Below, piece by piece: positions 8,121 through 15,370 of a DNA stretch of 39,799 nt (position 1 is its first letter; each line of letters starts with the position of its first letter). A program made the position numbers and the translations under genes. Origin of the DNA: Gammaproteobacteria bacterium (GTDB taxonomy: Bacteria > Pseudomonadota > Gammaproteobacteria > Thiohalomonadales > Thiohalomonadaceae). The notes beneath the pieces are model-generated. The model was not told the DNA's origin. It searched no databases and was given only the letters and a program-made list of their open reading frames with translations. The stretch spans positions 1 to 39,799 of the forward strand of contig JALOAT010000040.1 in assembly GCA_023228645.1 (NCBI GenBank). The letters run 5' to 3'.

Positions 8121-8945
8121 ATGGAAGCGCACGCTATCGAATCGCCCATCTCAACCACGATGGCCGCCCGGCGCATCACCGTTCCGGCGATACGCTGGAG
8201 CGCCATCTTCGCCGGTGCCGTCGCCGGTCTTGCCACCTACATGCTGCTCACGCTGCTCGGCATCGCCGTGGGACTCACGGCAGCCGATCAAGCCGCAGGC
8301 GAAGGCGCTGGCGCCATTCCCATCGCCACAGCGATCTGGAGCAGCCTCAGCATGCTCATTGCCGCGTTCGTAGGCGGCTATGTGGCCGCGCGCATGTCCG
8401 GGCTCGCGCGCCGCGCCGACGGCCTGCTGCACGGCTTCGTGGCCTGGGCCACGGTCACGGTGCTGTTTGCCTGGCTCGCCACCACCACCATCGGCAATCT
8501 GCTCGGCGGCGCTTTCGGACTCGTCGCCCAAGGGGCGCAGGCCGCGCAGCAGGGTGGCGGCATCACGCAGCAGCTGCAGTCGATCATCACCGGCACGGAA
8601 GGCGGCGAGATCAGCGGCGAAGATATGTCTGCCATTCAGTCGCGCTTGCAGGCGGGCGATCGCAACGGCGCTGTGGATTACATGGTGAACCAGATGGGCT
8701 TCACCGAACAGCGCGCCACGACCGTGGTCGACAACCTGATGCCCGTCGTCGGCCCTGGCGGCCAAGGCGCAGGCGGTGCGGCACAAACCGCCGTTAATGC
8801 CCTGAGCGCCGCCTCCTGGTGGCTGTTCGCAGCCATTGTGCTCTCGCTCATCGTCGGTGTATGGGGTGGCCTGATGGGTGTGCGCGCCACCAGTGATCGC
8901 ACACTCGGCGATCACTCGGACGAACGCCACTATCGCACGTTCTGA
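8121..8945 (+). CDS. Four-helix inner-membrane protein of unknown function
   Basis: 274 residues. Helix 1 is about residues 24-52 (SAIFAGAVAGLATYMLLTLL), helix 2 about 66-90 (ATAIWSSLSMLIAAFVGGYV), helix 3 about 100-125 (HGFVAWATVTVLFAWLA) and helix 4 about 238-262 (ASWWLFAAIVLSLIVGVWGG). Between helices 3 and 4 lies a soluble segment of about 110 residues, rich in Gln and Gly and then amphipathic (AIQSRLQAGDRNGAVDYMVN). I do not recognise a functional family; similar glycine-rich membrane proteins are annotated as hypothetical. The start is set by GAGGA 8 bases before ATG 8121. It precedes the cold-shock gene, which probably has its own promoter. Confidence 0.7.
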   Translation: MEAHAIESPISTTMAARRITVPAIRWSAIFAGAVAGLATYMLLTLLGIAVGLTAADQAAGEGAGAIPIATAIWSSLSMLIAAFVGGYVAARMSGLARRADGLLHGFVAWATVTVLFAWLATTTIGNLLGGAFGLVAQGAQAAQQGGGITQQLQSIITGTEGGEISGEDMSAIQSRLQAGDRNGAVDYMVNQMGFTEQRATTVVDNLMPVVGPGGQGAGGAAQTAVNALSAASWWLFAAIVLSLIVGVWGGLMGVRATSDRTLGDHSDERHYRTF

Positions 8946-8973
8946 GCACGACATTGCGTCGTTGAGCGGCGTC

Positions 8974-9016
8974 TATACTCTGACCGCCGATGGCATCGGC
9001 CAGATGCCTCGGCGGT
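8974..9016 (+). promoter_or_regulatory. csp promoter -10 box and long leader hairpin
   Basis: TATACT (8974-8979) is a good -10 box; no strong -35 box lies 16-18 bases upstream. Immediately downstream ACCGCCGA (8983-8990) and GGCATC (8992-8997) pair with GATGCC (9003-9008) and TCGGCGGT (9009-9016), giving a 14-pair stem with one bulged T and a 5-base loop. The hairpin has no T-tract and lies about 30 bases before the csp ATG, so it would sit near the 5' end of the csp mRNA. Confidence 0.45.
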
Positions 9017-9047
9017 ACCGCTCAGCATTCAATCACGAGGTATTGGC

Positions 9048-9254
9048 ATGACCAAAGGCACAGTGAAGTGGTTCAACGACGCGAAGGGCTTCGGATTCAT
9101 CGCACCGGAGGAAGGTGGCGAGGACGTGTTCGTACACTATTCGGCGATCGTCGGAAGCGGCTTCCGCACCCTGACGGAAGGCCAGATGGTGACCTTCGAT
9201 CTGCAACGCGGTCCCAAAGGGCTTCAGGCTTCAAACGTCATGCCCGCGCGCTGA
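9048..9254 (+). CDS. Cold-shock domain protein, CspA family
   Basis: A 68-residue single cold-shock domain, the standard length. It opens MTKGTVKWFNDAKGFGFI, with RNP1 KGFGFI (13-18) and RNP2 DVFVHY (26-31), followed by LTEGQMVTFDLQRGPKGLQA. Such proteins bind single-stranded RNA/DNA and act as RNA chaperones or antiterminators. GAGG (9037-9040) lies 7 bases before the ATG. A structured leader and a clean terminator indicate a monocistronic unit. Whether it is cold-induced cannot be read from the sequence. Confidence 0.96.
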   Translation: MTKGTVKWFNDAKGFGFIAPEEGGEDVFVHYSAIVGSGFRTLTEGQMVTFDLQRGPKGLQASNVMPAR

Positions 9255-9285
9255 AACGTTTGCGAATCGCACGCCCAACGGAAAG

Positions 9286-9313
9286 CCCCGCCGCAAGGCG
9301 GGGTCGTTGTTTT
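9286..9313 (+). terminator. Rho-independent terminator of csp
   Basis: The stem CCCCGCC (9286-9292) and GGCGGGG (9297-9303) with a GCAA tetraloop is followed by TCGTTGTTTTCT. It lies 31 bases after the csp stop. Confidence 0.85.
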
Positions 9314-9547
9314 CTGCCCTCGCAATTACACGCATACGCTGCCATGACTTCTGCAAGACGCGCACGTAGGCCGTTCTATCCTTAAGAGGCCAACCCGGAC
9401 CACGGGGTGTTGTGCGCAGCATGAACCGGGCGTTACGGCATCGCTCGGTTGAAGGAAATATGTGCAGCGCACTGCCTGACTTCTTCAAGGGTAAATAGCG
9501 GGCTGGCTTAGCTTGACTAAACTTCATCCAGGCAACGGGCGAGACAC

Positions 9548-11491
9548 ATGACCAGGGATAACGACAACGATCGCAACCGCTTCCTCGAGTCACTGGCGAC
9601 CTTCAGCCGCGAACACAAGGCCCGCGCTTGGGAAGGTACGCTGAGGGCGTTTCTCGAGGAGGTCATGCCGGCGCAACCTGGCGCCTACGCGCGCACCAGC
9701 CACCAGTACATCTGGGACATGTTGCGTTGGTATCAGGTCAAGGAATCGCGCGACACCTCGAACGAACGGCCAACGCGGCTGTTCGCCAACGAACTGTTCG
9801 GCATCGACGATGCGCTCGCGCGCGTGGTCGATTATTTCAAGGCCGCGAGCGCCGGCTCCGAAGTGGGGCGGCGCATGCTCCTGCTGCTCGGCCCACCGTC
9901 AGGCGGCAAGTCCACGTTGGTCATTCTGCTCAAGCGGGGACTCGAGGAATACAGCCAGACAGACGAGGGCGCGCTGTATGCGCTGGCCGGCTGCCCGGTG
10001 CACGAATCACCCCTGCACCTCGTGCCGCACACATTGCGTGGCGATTTCCGCGAGAACTACGGCGTGGATATCCAAGGCCAGGTCTGTCCGCATTGCCAGA
10101 CGCGTCTGCATGAAGAATACGACGGTGACTTCATGCGTTTCCCCGTTGAGCGCATCTTTTTGTCGGAGGCCTCGCGTCTGGGTGTCGGCACCTACGCGCC
10201 CCACGACCCCACCACAGCAGACATCGCCGACTTGGTCGGCTCTGTGGATCTCTCTAAGGTCGCGGAATTCGGAGATGAGGGCGACCCCCGCGCCTGGTCA
10301 TGGTCGGGCGCGGTGTATGCGGCCAGCCGTGGTCTGCTGGAGATGATTGAAATCCTCAAAGTGAAGCGTGAGTTCCTGTATCTGCTGCTCACGCTGACCC
10401 AGGAAAAAAACGTCAAGGTGGCGCGGTTCCCACTTATCTACCTGGACGAAACTATCGTCGCACACACCAACCTGGCCGAGTTCAACAAGTTCGTCCAGGA
10501 AAAGGAAAACGAGGCCTTGCTCGACCGCATGGTCATCGTGCAGGTGCCATACACCTTGCACTACGTCGAGGAGTCACGCATCTATGCCAAGCTCATTTCC
10601 CATGCCTCGGCGTTCCGAGCTGTGCATCTCGATCCGCACGCGTTACGCACCGTCGCGGTGTTCGCCATCCTCACGCGCCTGAAGAAGGGCGAACGCCAGG
10701 ACCTCGACATGACCAAGAAGCTGCGCCTGTATGCTGGCGAAGCCATCGAGGGCATGTCCGAAACGGAAGTGGAACGGGTGCGCAAGGAGACCCCGGACGA
10801 AGGATTGACCGGCGTATCACCTCGCTTCGTCATCAATGCCATATCCAATGCCATTACGCGCTCCGAAGTACACAGCCTCACCACCATGGAGGTTCTGCTG
10901 GCGCTCAAGGACGCCATCGAGGCGGATGCGCGCATGGACGCCAAGCAGAAACGCCAGTGGATCGACTTTCTCGTGCTCACGCGCAAGGATTTCTACAACC
11001 GCTGGGTCAAGGAAGACGTGCACAAGGCGCTGTTCACATCCTTCGAGGGCGAGGCGCAGAACCTGCTGGAAAAATACCTCGATGAGGTCGAGGCCGCTCT
11101 CGATCAACGCCAGATAGAGGACCCCATCACCAGCGAGTCGCGCGCACCGGACGAACGGTTCATGCGTTCGGTCGAGGAGAAAATCAAGGTGTCCGATTCC
11201 GGCAAGACATCGTTCCGGCAGGAGGTGGTTCGCAAGGCCATGGTCTCGTTCAAGCGCGGCGAGAAGTTCACCTTGGACAGCCACGCGCGCCTGCACGAGG
11301 CCATCAAACAATACCTGTTCGAGGAGCGGCGCGATGTGCTGCGGTTGGTGACCTCCACCACGCGTCCGGATGCGGATGCACAGCAAAAGATTTCCGCCGT
11401 GCAACAGCGGCTCATCGACGAATACGGCTACGATCAGCATTCCGCGCAGGAGGCCCTGAACTACGTGACTACGCTGCTATCGCAGGAATGA
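9548..11491 (+). CDS. prkA: PrkA-family serine protein kinase / AAA+ protein
   Basis: 647 residues, full length for PrkA/YeaG. It has an N-terminal AAA+ module with Walker A GPPSGGKS (115-122), Walker-B-like FPLIYLDETIVAHTN, a CPVHESPLHLVP segment and a Cys pair in VCPHCQTRLHEEYDGDF. The C-terminal half corresponds to the PrkA kinase-like region (about residues 400-640). In E. coli YeaG acts in stationary-phase and nutrient-stress physiology; its targets are poorly defined. No strong ribosome site precedes ATG 9548. CTAAACTT at 9517-9524 resembles a sigmaS-type -10 box, which would suit the family, but is unsupported otherwise. yeaH follows 19 bases later. Confidence 0.95.
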   Translation: MTRDNDNDRNRFLESLATFSREHKARAWEGTLRAFLEEVMPAQPGAYARTSHQYIWDMLRWYQVKESRDTSNERPTRLFANELFGIDDALARVVDYFKAASAGSEVGRRMLLLLGPPSGGKSTLVILLKRGLEEYSQTDEGALYALAGCPVHESPLHLVPHTLRGDFRENYGVDIQGQVCPHCQTRLHEEYDGDFMRFPVERIFLSEASRLGVGTYAPHDPTTADIADLVGSVDLSKVAEFGDEGDPRAWSWSGAVYAASRGLLEMIEILKVKREFLYLLLTLTQEKNVKVARFPLIYLDETIVAHTNLAEFNKFVQEKENEALLDRMVIVQVPYTLHYVEESRIYAKLISHASAFRAVHLDPHALRTVAVFAILTRLKKGERQDLDMTKKLRLYAGEAIEGMSETEVERVRKETPDEGLTGVSPRFVINAISNAITRSEVHSLTTMEVLLALKDAIEADARMDAKQKRQWIDFLVLTRKDFYNRWVKEDVHKALFTSFEGEAQNLLEKYLDEVEAALDQRQIEDPITSESRAPDERFMRSVEEKIKVSDSGKTSFRQEVVRKAMVSFKRGEKFTLDSHARLHEAIKQYLFEERRDVLRLVTSTTRPDADAQQKISAVQQRLIDEYGYDQHSAQEALNYVTTLLSQE

Positions 11492-11510
11492 ACCCGCCGG
11501 CGAGGTGGAC

Positions 11511-12683
11511 ATGAATACAAGTCACGAGAGCAGTACCCAAGGGAATCGCTGGTACGACCTGTTTTCCCGCGGCAGTCGCGACTGGCTCCGGCACAATGAG
11601 AAAGTCCGCGAGGCGGTCAAAGACCGCATTATGGACGTGGCCGCCGGCGCCGACGTGCTGACCGGCACCGGTGGCAACCGCAACGTGCAGGTGCCGGTGC
11701 GCTTTTTGGAGCACTACCGCTTCAAGCTCGGCGATACCGATCAGCGCAACGGCGTGGGCCAGGGCGAGCAGGTCGAGGCAGGCGACGTGCTGCGTCAGCC
11801 GCAGCCGAGGAACGCCCAAGGCAAAGGCGCCGGCGGCAGCGGCGAAGGTGGCCTCGAGTTCGTCCTGGAATTCAAAGTGGATGAGATCGTCGAATGGCTA
11901 TGGGAAGAACTGGAACTGCCCAACCTGGAGCCCAAGAGCGGCACCACGCACGATGACGAATACGTACGCGAAGGCTGGGATCGGCGCGGCGCCCGCACCC
12001 GGCTGGATCGGCGCCGCTCGCTCAAGGAAGCCATCAAGCGCCGCGCAGTACAGCCCGACGGGCCCGCGTTCACCAACGAAGACCTGCGCTTTCGACAATT
12101 GGTGCGCCGCCAGAAGCCCGCCACCCACGCCGTGGTGATTTTCGCGCTCGACGTGTCGTCCAGCGTCACCGAGGCGGAGCGCCGTCTGGCGAAGACCTTC
12201 TTCTTCTGGGCCTTGCAGGGGCTGCGGCGGCAATACCAACACATTGAGACGGTGTTCATCGCTCACACCGTGAACGCCTGGGAGTTCCCTGAGGAACAGT
12301 TCTTTCAGGTGCGCGCCAGCGGCGGCACGGTCGCTTCCACGGCCTTCAACAAAACGCTCGAAGTAATCGACAGCCGCTACGATCCGACCCGCTACAACGT
12401 GTACATGTTCTACGCCTCGGATGGCGAGAACTTCACTGACGATCGCAGCGCGGCCAGCGAGGCACTCGACGAGATCGGTCCACGCACCAGTTTCATCGGC
12501 TATCTGGAGACCGGGCGTACCATCCAGTCCATCGACGAAACCGAGACGGCGCTGCTGTTCTACCGGTTGGAAAAGAAGGGCTTCCCCGTAGCCACCTACT
12601 CACTTGGCAAGGAAGAGGACATCTGGGCGGCCATCCGCCACTTCTTCCGCCGCCAAAACGAAGAGGATGAAATCCGCAAATGA
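11511..12683 (+). CDS. yeaH: YeaH/YhbH family protein (DUF444, VWA-like)
   Basis: 390 residues, matching the family that regularly accompanies PrkA. The N-terminal part is basic and includes RGSRDWLRHNEKVREAVKDR and a glycine-rich linker (about 100-115). A von Willebrand A-like C-terminal half carries the MIDAS-type motif in FALDVSSSVTEAE, then YASDGENFTDD and a terminal AIRHFFRRQNEEDE. Its biochemical role is unknown; a metal-dependent protein-interaction partner of PrkA is the usual suggestion. GTG 11505 is in frame, but ATG 11511 has GAGG at better distance (11502-11505) and is preferred. It overlaps nothing and is surely co-transcribed with prkA. Confidence 0.93.
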   Translation: MNTSHESSTQGNRWYDLFSRGSRDWLRHNEKVREAVKDRIMDVAAGADVLTGTGGNRNVQVPVRFLEHYRFKLGDTDQRNGVGQGEQVEAGDVLRQPQPRNAQGKGAGGSGEGGLEFVLEFKVDEIVEWLWEELELPNLEPKSGTTHDDEYVREGWDRRGARTRLDRRRSLKEAIKRRAVQPDGPAFTNEDLRFRQLVRRQKPATHAVVIFALDVSSSVTEAERRLAKTFFFWALQGLRRQYQHIETVFIAHTVNAWEFPEEQFFQVRASGGTVASTAFNKTLEVIDSRYDPTRYNVYMFYASDGENFTDDRSAASEALDEIGPRTSFIGYLETGRTIQSIDETETALLFYRLEKKGFPVATYSLGKEEDIWAAIRHFFRRQNEEDEIRK

Positions 12684-12794
12684 ACGTTGATGCACACCAT
12701 TAGGTCGTGCGGAACGTCGCTGCCGCCCTGCGGGATTCATTCGTAAGCATTCCAGGCGTGCATCAGCTCAGGCGTGATGTTTATCCCCCCCTCT

Positions 12795-12940
12795 CCCCGC
12801 CCCTCTCCCGGAAGGGCGAGGGGATGCGCTTCCACGTGTGCAGGGCCGTATTGCGGAGTGAAAGACCCCACATGTATTCAGCTATCGCTGGATCGTCCCG
12901 TCTCCTTTCCGGGAGACGACGGCAAGGATGCAGGAGGTAG
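12795..12940. repeat. Dispersed palindromic repeat, units A and B (copy 2)
   Basis: A unit-A-like palindrome (CCCCTC-T-CCC-GGAA-GGG-C-GAGGGG) is followed about 75 bases later by unit B (GTCCCGTCTCC ... GGGAGACGACGGCAAGGATG). Copies lie at 2561-2658 and 33790-34058. It occupies most of the 397-base gap between yeaH and spoVR. Further on, 13018-13065 has a TTTATTGGCGTTCATTCGCG stretch of 9-10-base phased words, unlike the GC-rich surroundings. No gene is seen in the gap. Confidence 0.65.
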
Positions 12941-13080
12941 GTAATGCGAGGAGCGATCGCCGAAGGACGGGATGAGGGCATCACGATCACGACAAAAGAC
13001 GCATATCTGGTCACAACAGATCCAGGATTATTTGCGTTTATTGGCGTTCATTCGCGGACTTCTTCTACTTTCTTAGGACT

Positions 13081-14445
13081 ATGAGCGAAAGACTGCGCGA
13101 TTACATCGGTCGCCTGGAAAACCTGGCGCGGGAACGGGGACTGGACTATTTCCCGGTGGAATTCGAGCTGGTTCCTCCAGCCTTCATGATGGAGATTGCC
13201 GTCTACGGACTGCCCGTACGCATGCCCCACTGGTCGTTCGGCGTGCGCTACATCTATCAGCTCGTGCAACACCGCATGGGTCATTCGCGCATCTTCGAAG
13301 TGGTGTTTCCCGGCAATCCGGGCCGCGCCTACCTGTCGGCGGACAACACCGTCGACGAAAACACCTTGGTGGTGGCGCACGTCCTTGGCCATGCCGACTT
13401 TTCCAAGAACAATCTGCTGTTCCGTCGCAGCCAGGACGAGGTTGGCTATCACATCGTCGAGCAGGCCGCCTCCCATGCCAAGCAGATCACCGGCGCCATC
13501 GAGGAATACGGCCAGCGGCGCGTGGAGGCCGTACTGGACGCGGCGCTCTCACTGGAACAGAACATCGACATGCACCAAGGATTGCGTCGCGAGCGTTATC
13601 CGGAGTTCGACAAGCCGCACGCCACGGAAGATCCCGACGAGTTCCACCAGCGCTATGACGCGCTCACGGGCAGTGGCATCCCTGCTCCGCTGCAGCGCCG
13701 CCGCCTGCCCCTGCCGCCCCATGAAGAATTCGATCTGCTGTGGTTCATCGCCACTTACGCACCTGAACTGGATGGCTGGGAGCGTGACATCCTGCTGGCG
13801 GTGCGCGAGGAGTCGTTCTATTTCTACCCGGTGTTTGCCTGTCAGATCATGAATGAAGGCTGGGCGTCCTACTGGCATGCACGGCTGTTACGGGACGCGG
13901 AGTTCCTGCCGCCTGACCTCTATCTCGAAGCGGCCAAGACCCATTCCGACGTGGTTCGCCCTTACGCGGGCAGTGATCAAGTAGCGCTATCGCTGAACCC
14001 CTATCATCTCGGCTTTTCCATTTGGGAACACATCATCAAGGAGAGGGGAGTGGAGGTAGCGCGGCGGATCATGGAGGAAGAAGACGACTTCGGCTTCATC
14101 CGCAACTACCTCACCGAAGACCTCGCGCACGAACTGAGCCTGTTCCGCTATCACGCCCGTCGCGACGGCGAGGTGCTGGTGGACGACTTCGACATCCACG
14201 CCCTGCATGAAGCCATCCTCGCCCCGAAGTTCAACTTCGGCACACCGCGCATCAGCGTGGACGAGGTGAAGACCGACGGCACGCTGAAACTGCGCCATCA
14301 CCACGAGATCGATCAGCGGGGGCTCGACCTGCCGCGCGCCCAACGGGTCATGGAATACATCCAGAAACTCTGGCGCCGGCCGGTGGTGCTGTATACCGTC
14401 GACAGCGTCGGCCGCGAAGAGATCCTGCGCGAAGACGGCACGTGA
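13081..14445 (+). CDS. spoVR: SpoVR family protein
   Basis: 454 residues, somewhat shorter than E. coli YcgB. It begins directly in the domain (LENLARERGLDYFPVEFELV). Family hallmarks are visible: MPHWSFGVRYIYQL, HVLGHADFSKNN, a long alpha-helical middle, FACQIMNEGWASYWHARLL, and NPYHLGFSIWEHIIKERG. SpoVR was named for a spore-cortex defect in Bacillus, yet the gene is common in non-sporing proteobacteria, where it co-occurs with PrkA and YeaH. Its activity is unknown; the conserved His/Asp/Asn residues have suggested a metal-dependent enzyme. AGGA is only a few bases before ATG 13081, so the start is moderately supported. It completes the prkA-yeaH-spoVR module despite the repeat-filled gap. 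Confidence 0.95.
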   Translation: MSERLRDYIGRLENLARERGLDYFPVEFELVPPAFMMEIAVYGLPVRMPHWSFGVRYIYQLVQHRMGHSRIFEVVFPGNPGRAYLSADNTVDENTLVVAHVLGHADFSKNNLLFRRSQDEVGYHIVEQAASHAKQITGAIEEYGQRRVEAVLDAALSLEQNIDMHQGLRRERYPEFDKPHATEDPDEFHQRYDALTGSGIPAPLQRRRLPLPPHEEFDLLWFIATYAPELDGWERDILLAVREESFYFYPVFACQIMNEGWASYWHARLLRDAEFLPPDLYLEAAKTHSDVVRPYAGSDQVALSLNPYHLGFSIWEHIIKERGVEVARRIMEEEDDFGFIRNYLTEDLAHELSLFRYHARRDGEVLVDDFDIHALHEAILAPKFNFGTPRISVDEVKTDGTLKLRHHHEIDQRGLDLPRAQRVMEYIQKLWRRPVVLYTVDSVGREEILREDGT

Positions 14446-14468
14446 GGGGGGGCAGCAGAAGAAACGGC

Positions 14469-14586
14469 CCAACGCAGAGGCGCAGCGTTCGCAGAGGAAC
14501 GCGCGGATGGAATTGCCGTGGACGCGCCTTCCGTGATGACGCATTCCATCTCCGTGTTCTCTGTGCCCTCCGTGGCTCCGTGTTGA
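14469..14586. repeat. Inverted pair of 8-9-base phased repeats (CGCAGAGG type)
   Basis: The left arm (14469-14506) is built from AACGCAGAGG, CGCAG and CGCAGAGGAACGCG; the right arm (14550-14586) reads TCTCCGTGTTCTCTGTGCCC then TCCGTGGCTCCGTGTTGAA. The arms are imperfect inverted matches with about 45 bases between. Same architecture as at 22104-22234, 26290-26722, 29424-29485 and 37135-37322, with a different core word. Confidence 0.65.
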
Positions 14587-14651
14587 ATTACGGCGTCTCC
14601 GCAGAACTTGTGGGTTCAAAGAAGCGTGGCGGATGCCGTGCAACGGGCGCG

Positions 14652-15065
14652 TCAGGCCTGGTTCAGCGGCAGCGTGATGCGTACCACTGCCGCGGCCGTC
14701 CGGGCCAGGCGCGATCACGATGTCGCCGCCGTGGGCCCCGACCAGGGCGCGGGCGATGGTGAGGCCGAGGCCGCGCGGGCCCTCCGCCGAGGCCAGTTCG
14801 ACGGCCGTGCCCGGCCCCTGAACGGCGACCTCGATAACCGCCTCATCCATGCCGCCGTGCAGGCGCACGCCGATGGTCCCGCCCCGCGGGGAGAAGCGGA
14901 TGGCATTGTCGAGCACGTTCACCAGCACCTGTTCGACCAGGGCCGCATGCACATGGGCCGGCGGCAGTTCTTCCATTTCGAGTGCCAGCGTCAACCCGCT
15001 CAGCGGCATCGACAGCCGCGCACAGGCCGCCTCGATGAGGGTGCGCAGGTCGATGGCGGTGCGAC
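14652..15065 (-). pseudogene. Remnant of a sensor histidine kinase (ATPase domain only)
   Basis: About 135 residues of a HATPase_c domain read leftwards from 15065. An N-box-like LVEQVLVNVLDNAIRFSPRG and a G2-box-like GPRGLGLTIARALVGAHGGD are clear. The G1 box reads VAVQGPGTAVE, so the aspartate normally found before GPG is missing, and no His-containing dimerisation domain precedes it. The frame shifts by one base near 14690: after PDGRG the expected ending VVRITLPLNQA and its TGA (14652-14654) are in the next frame. The last part resembles the C-terminus of KdpD-like kinases, but that assignment is tentative. It is dead by three independent signs: missing 5' half, lost residue and frameshift. 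Confidence 0.72.
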
Positions 15066-15370
15066 ATGGCGGCGACCTTATACCAGTGTCCGGCGTGCCA
15101 AAGAAGCCCGAGGGCAACACTGATTTATGGGCGTTTCCCGCAGCACATGGATGTGCCGCCATTTTCTTCCACACAAGCGGATGTTGTGAAGGCGAGCAAC
15201 CGCGCGTTTTGCTCGCCGTGCGCTGAGAAAGCCAGGATGGCTTTATTCAACGCCGCCTCAGGTGTCGAGCGCCGGGGCGATTTGGGCGGATTTCTTCCCA
15301 CGGGGGGTGCAAAGGGCGATGCATGCAGGGAAAATAGGCGCCCCATCCACCCGCCGGGCGTTCATCGTTC
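15066..15370. other. Unidentified block next to the kinase remnant
   Basis: Both strands stay open for 70-100 codons (for example 15066-15380 plus, 15125-15346 minus) with Cys-containing reading, but neither frame has a good ribosome site or a family I recognise. The block begins exactly where kinase homology ends, suggesting an inserted or recombined element. The TrkH leader must lie in its last part. Confidence 0.4.

Noticed and set aside
9504..9520. Sigma54 promoter before prkA (TGGC ... TTGA)
   Set aside because: The spacing between the GG and the downstream element is wrong and the invariant GC is missing.
13987..15174. 395-codon minus-strand frame spanning spoVR and the kinase remnant
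   Set aside because: Only its first 140 residues resemble a kinase; the rest is antisense to spoVR. Called as a pseudogene over the kinase part only.
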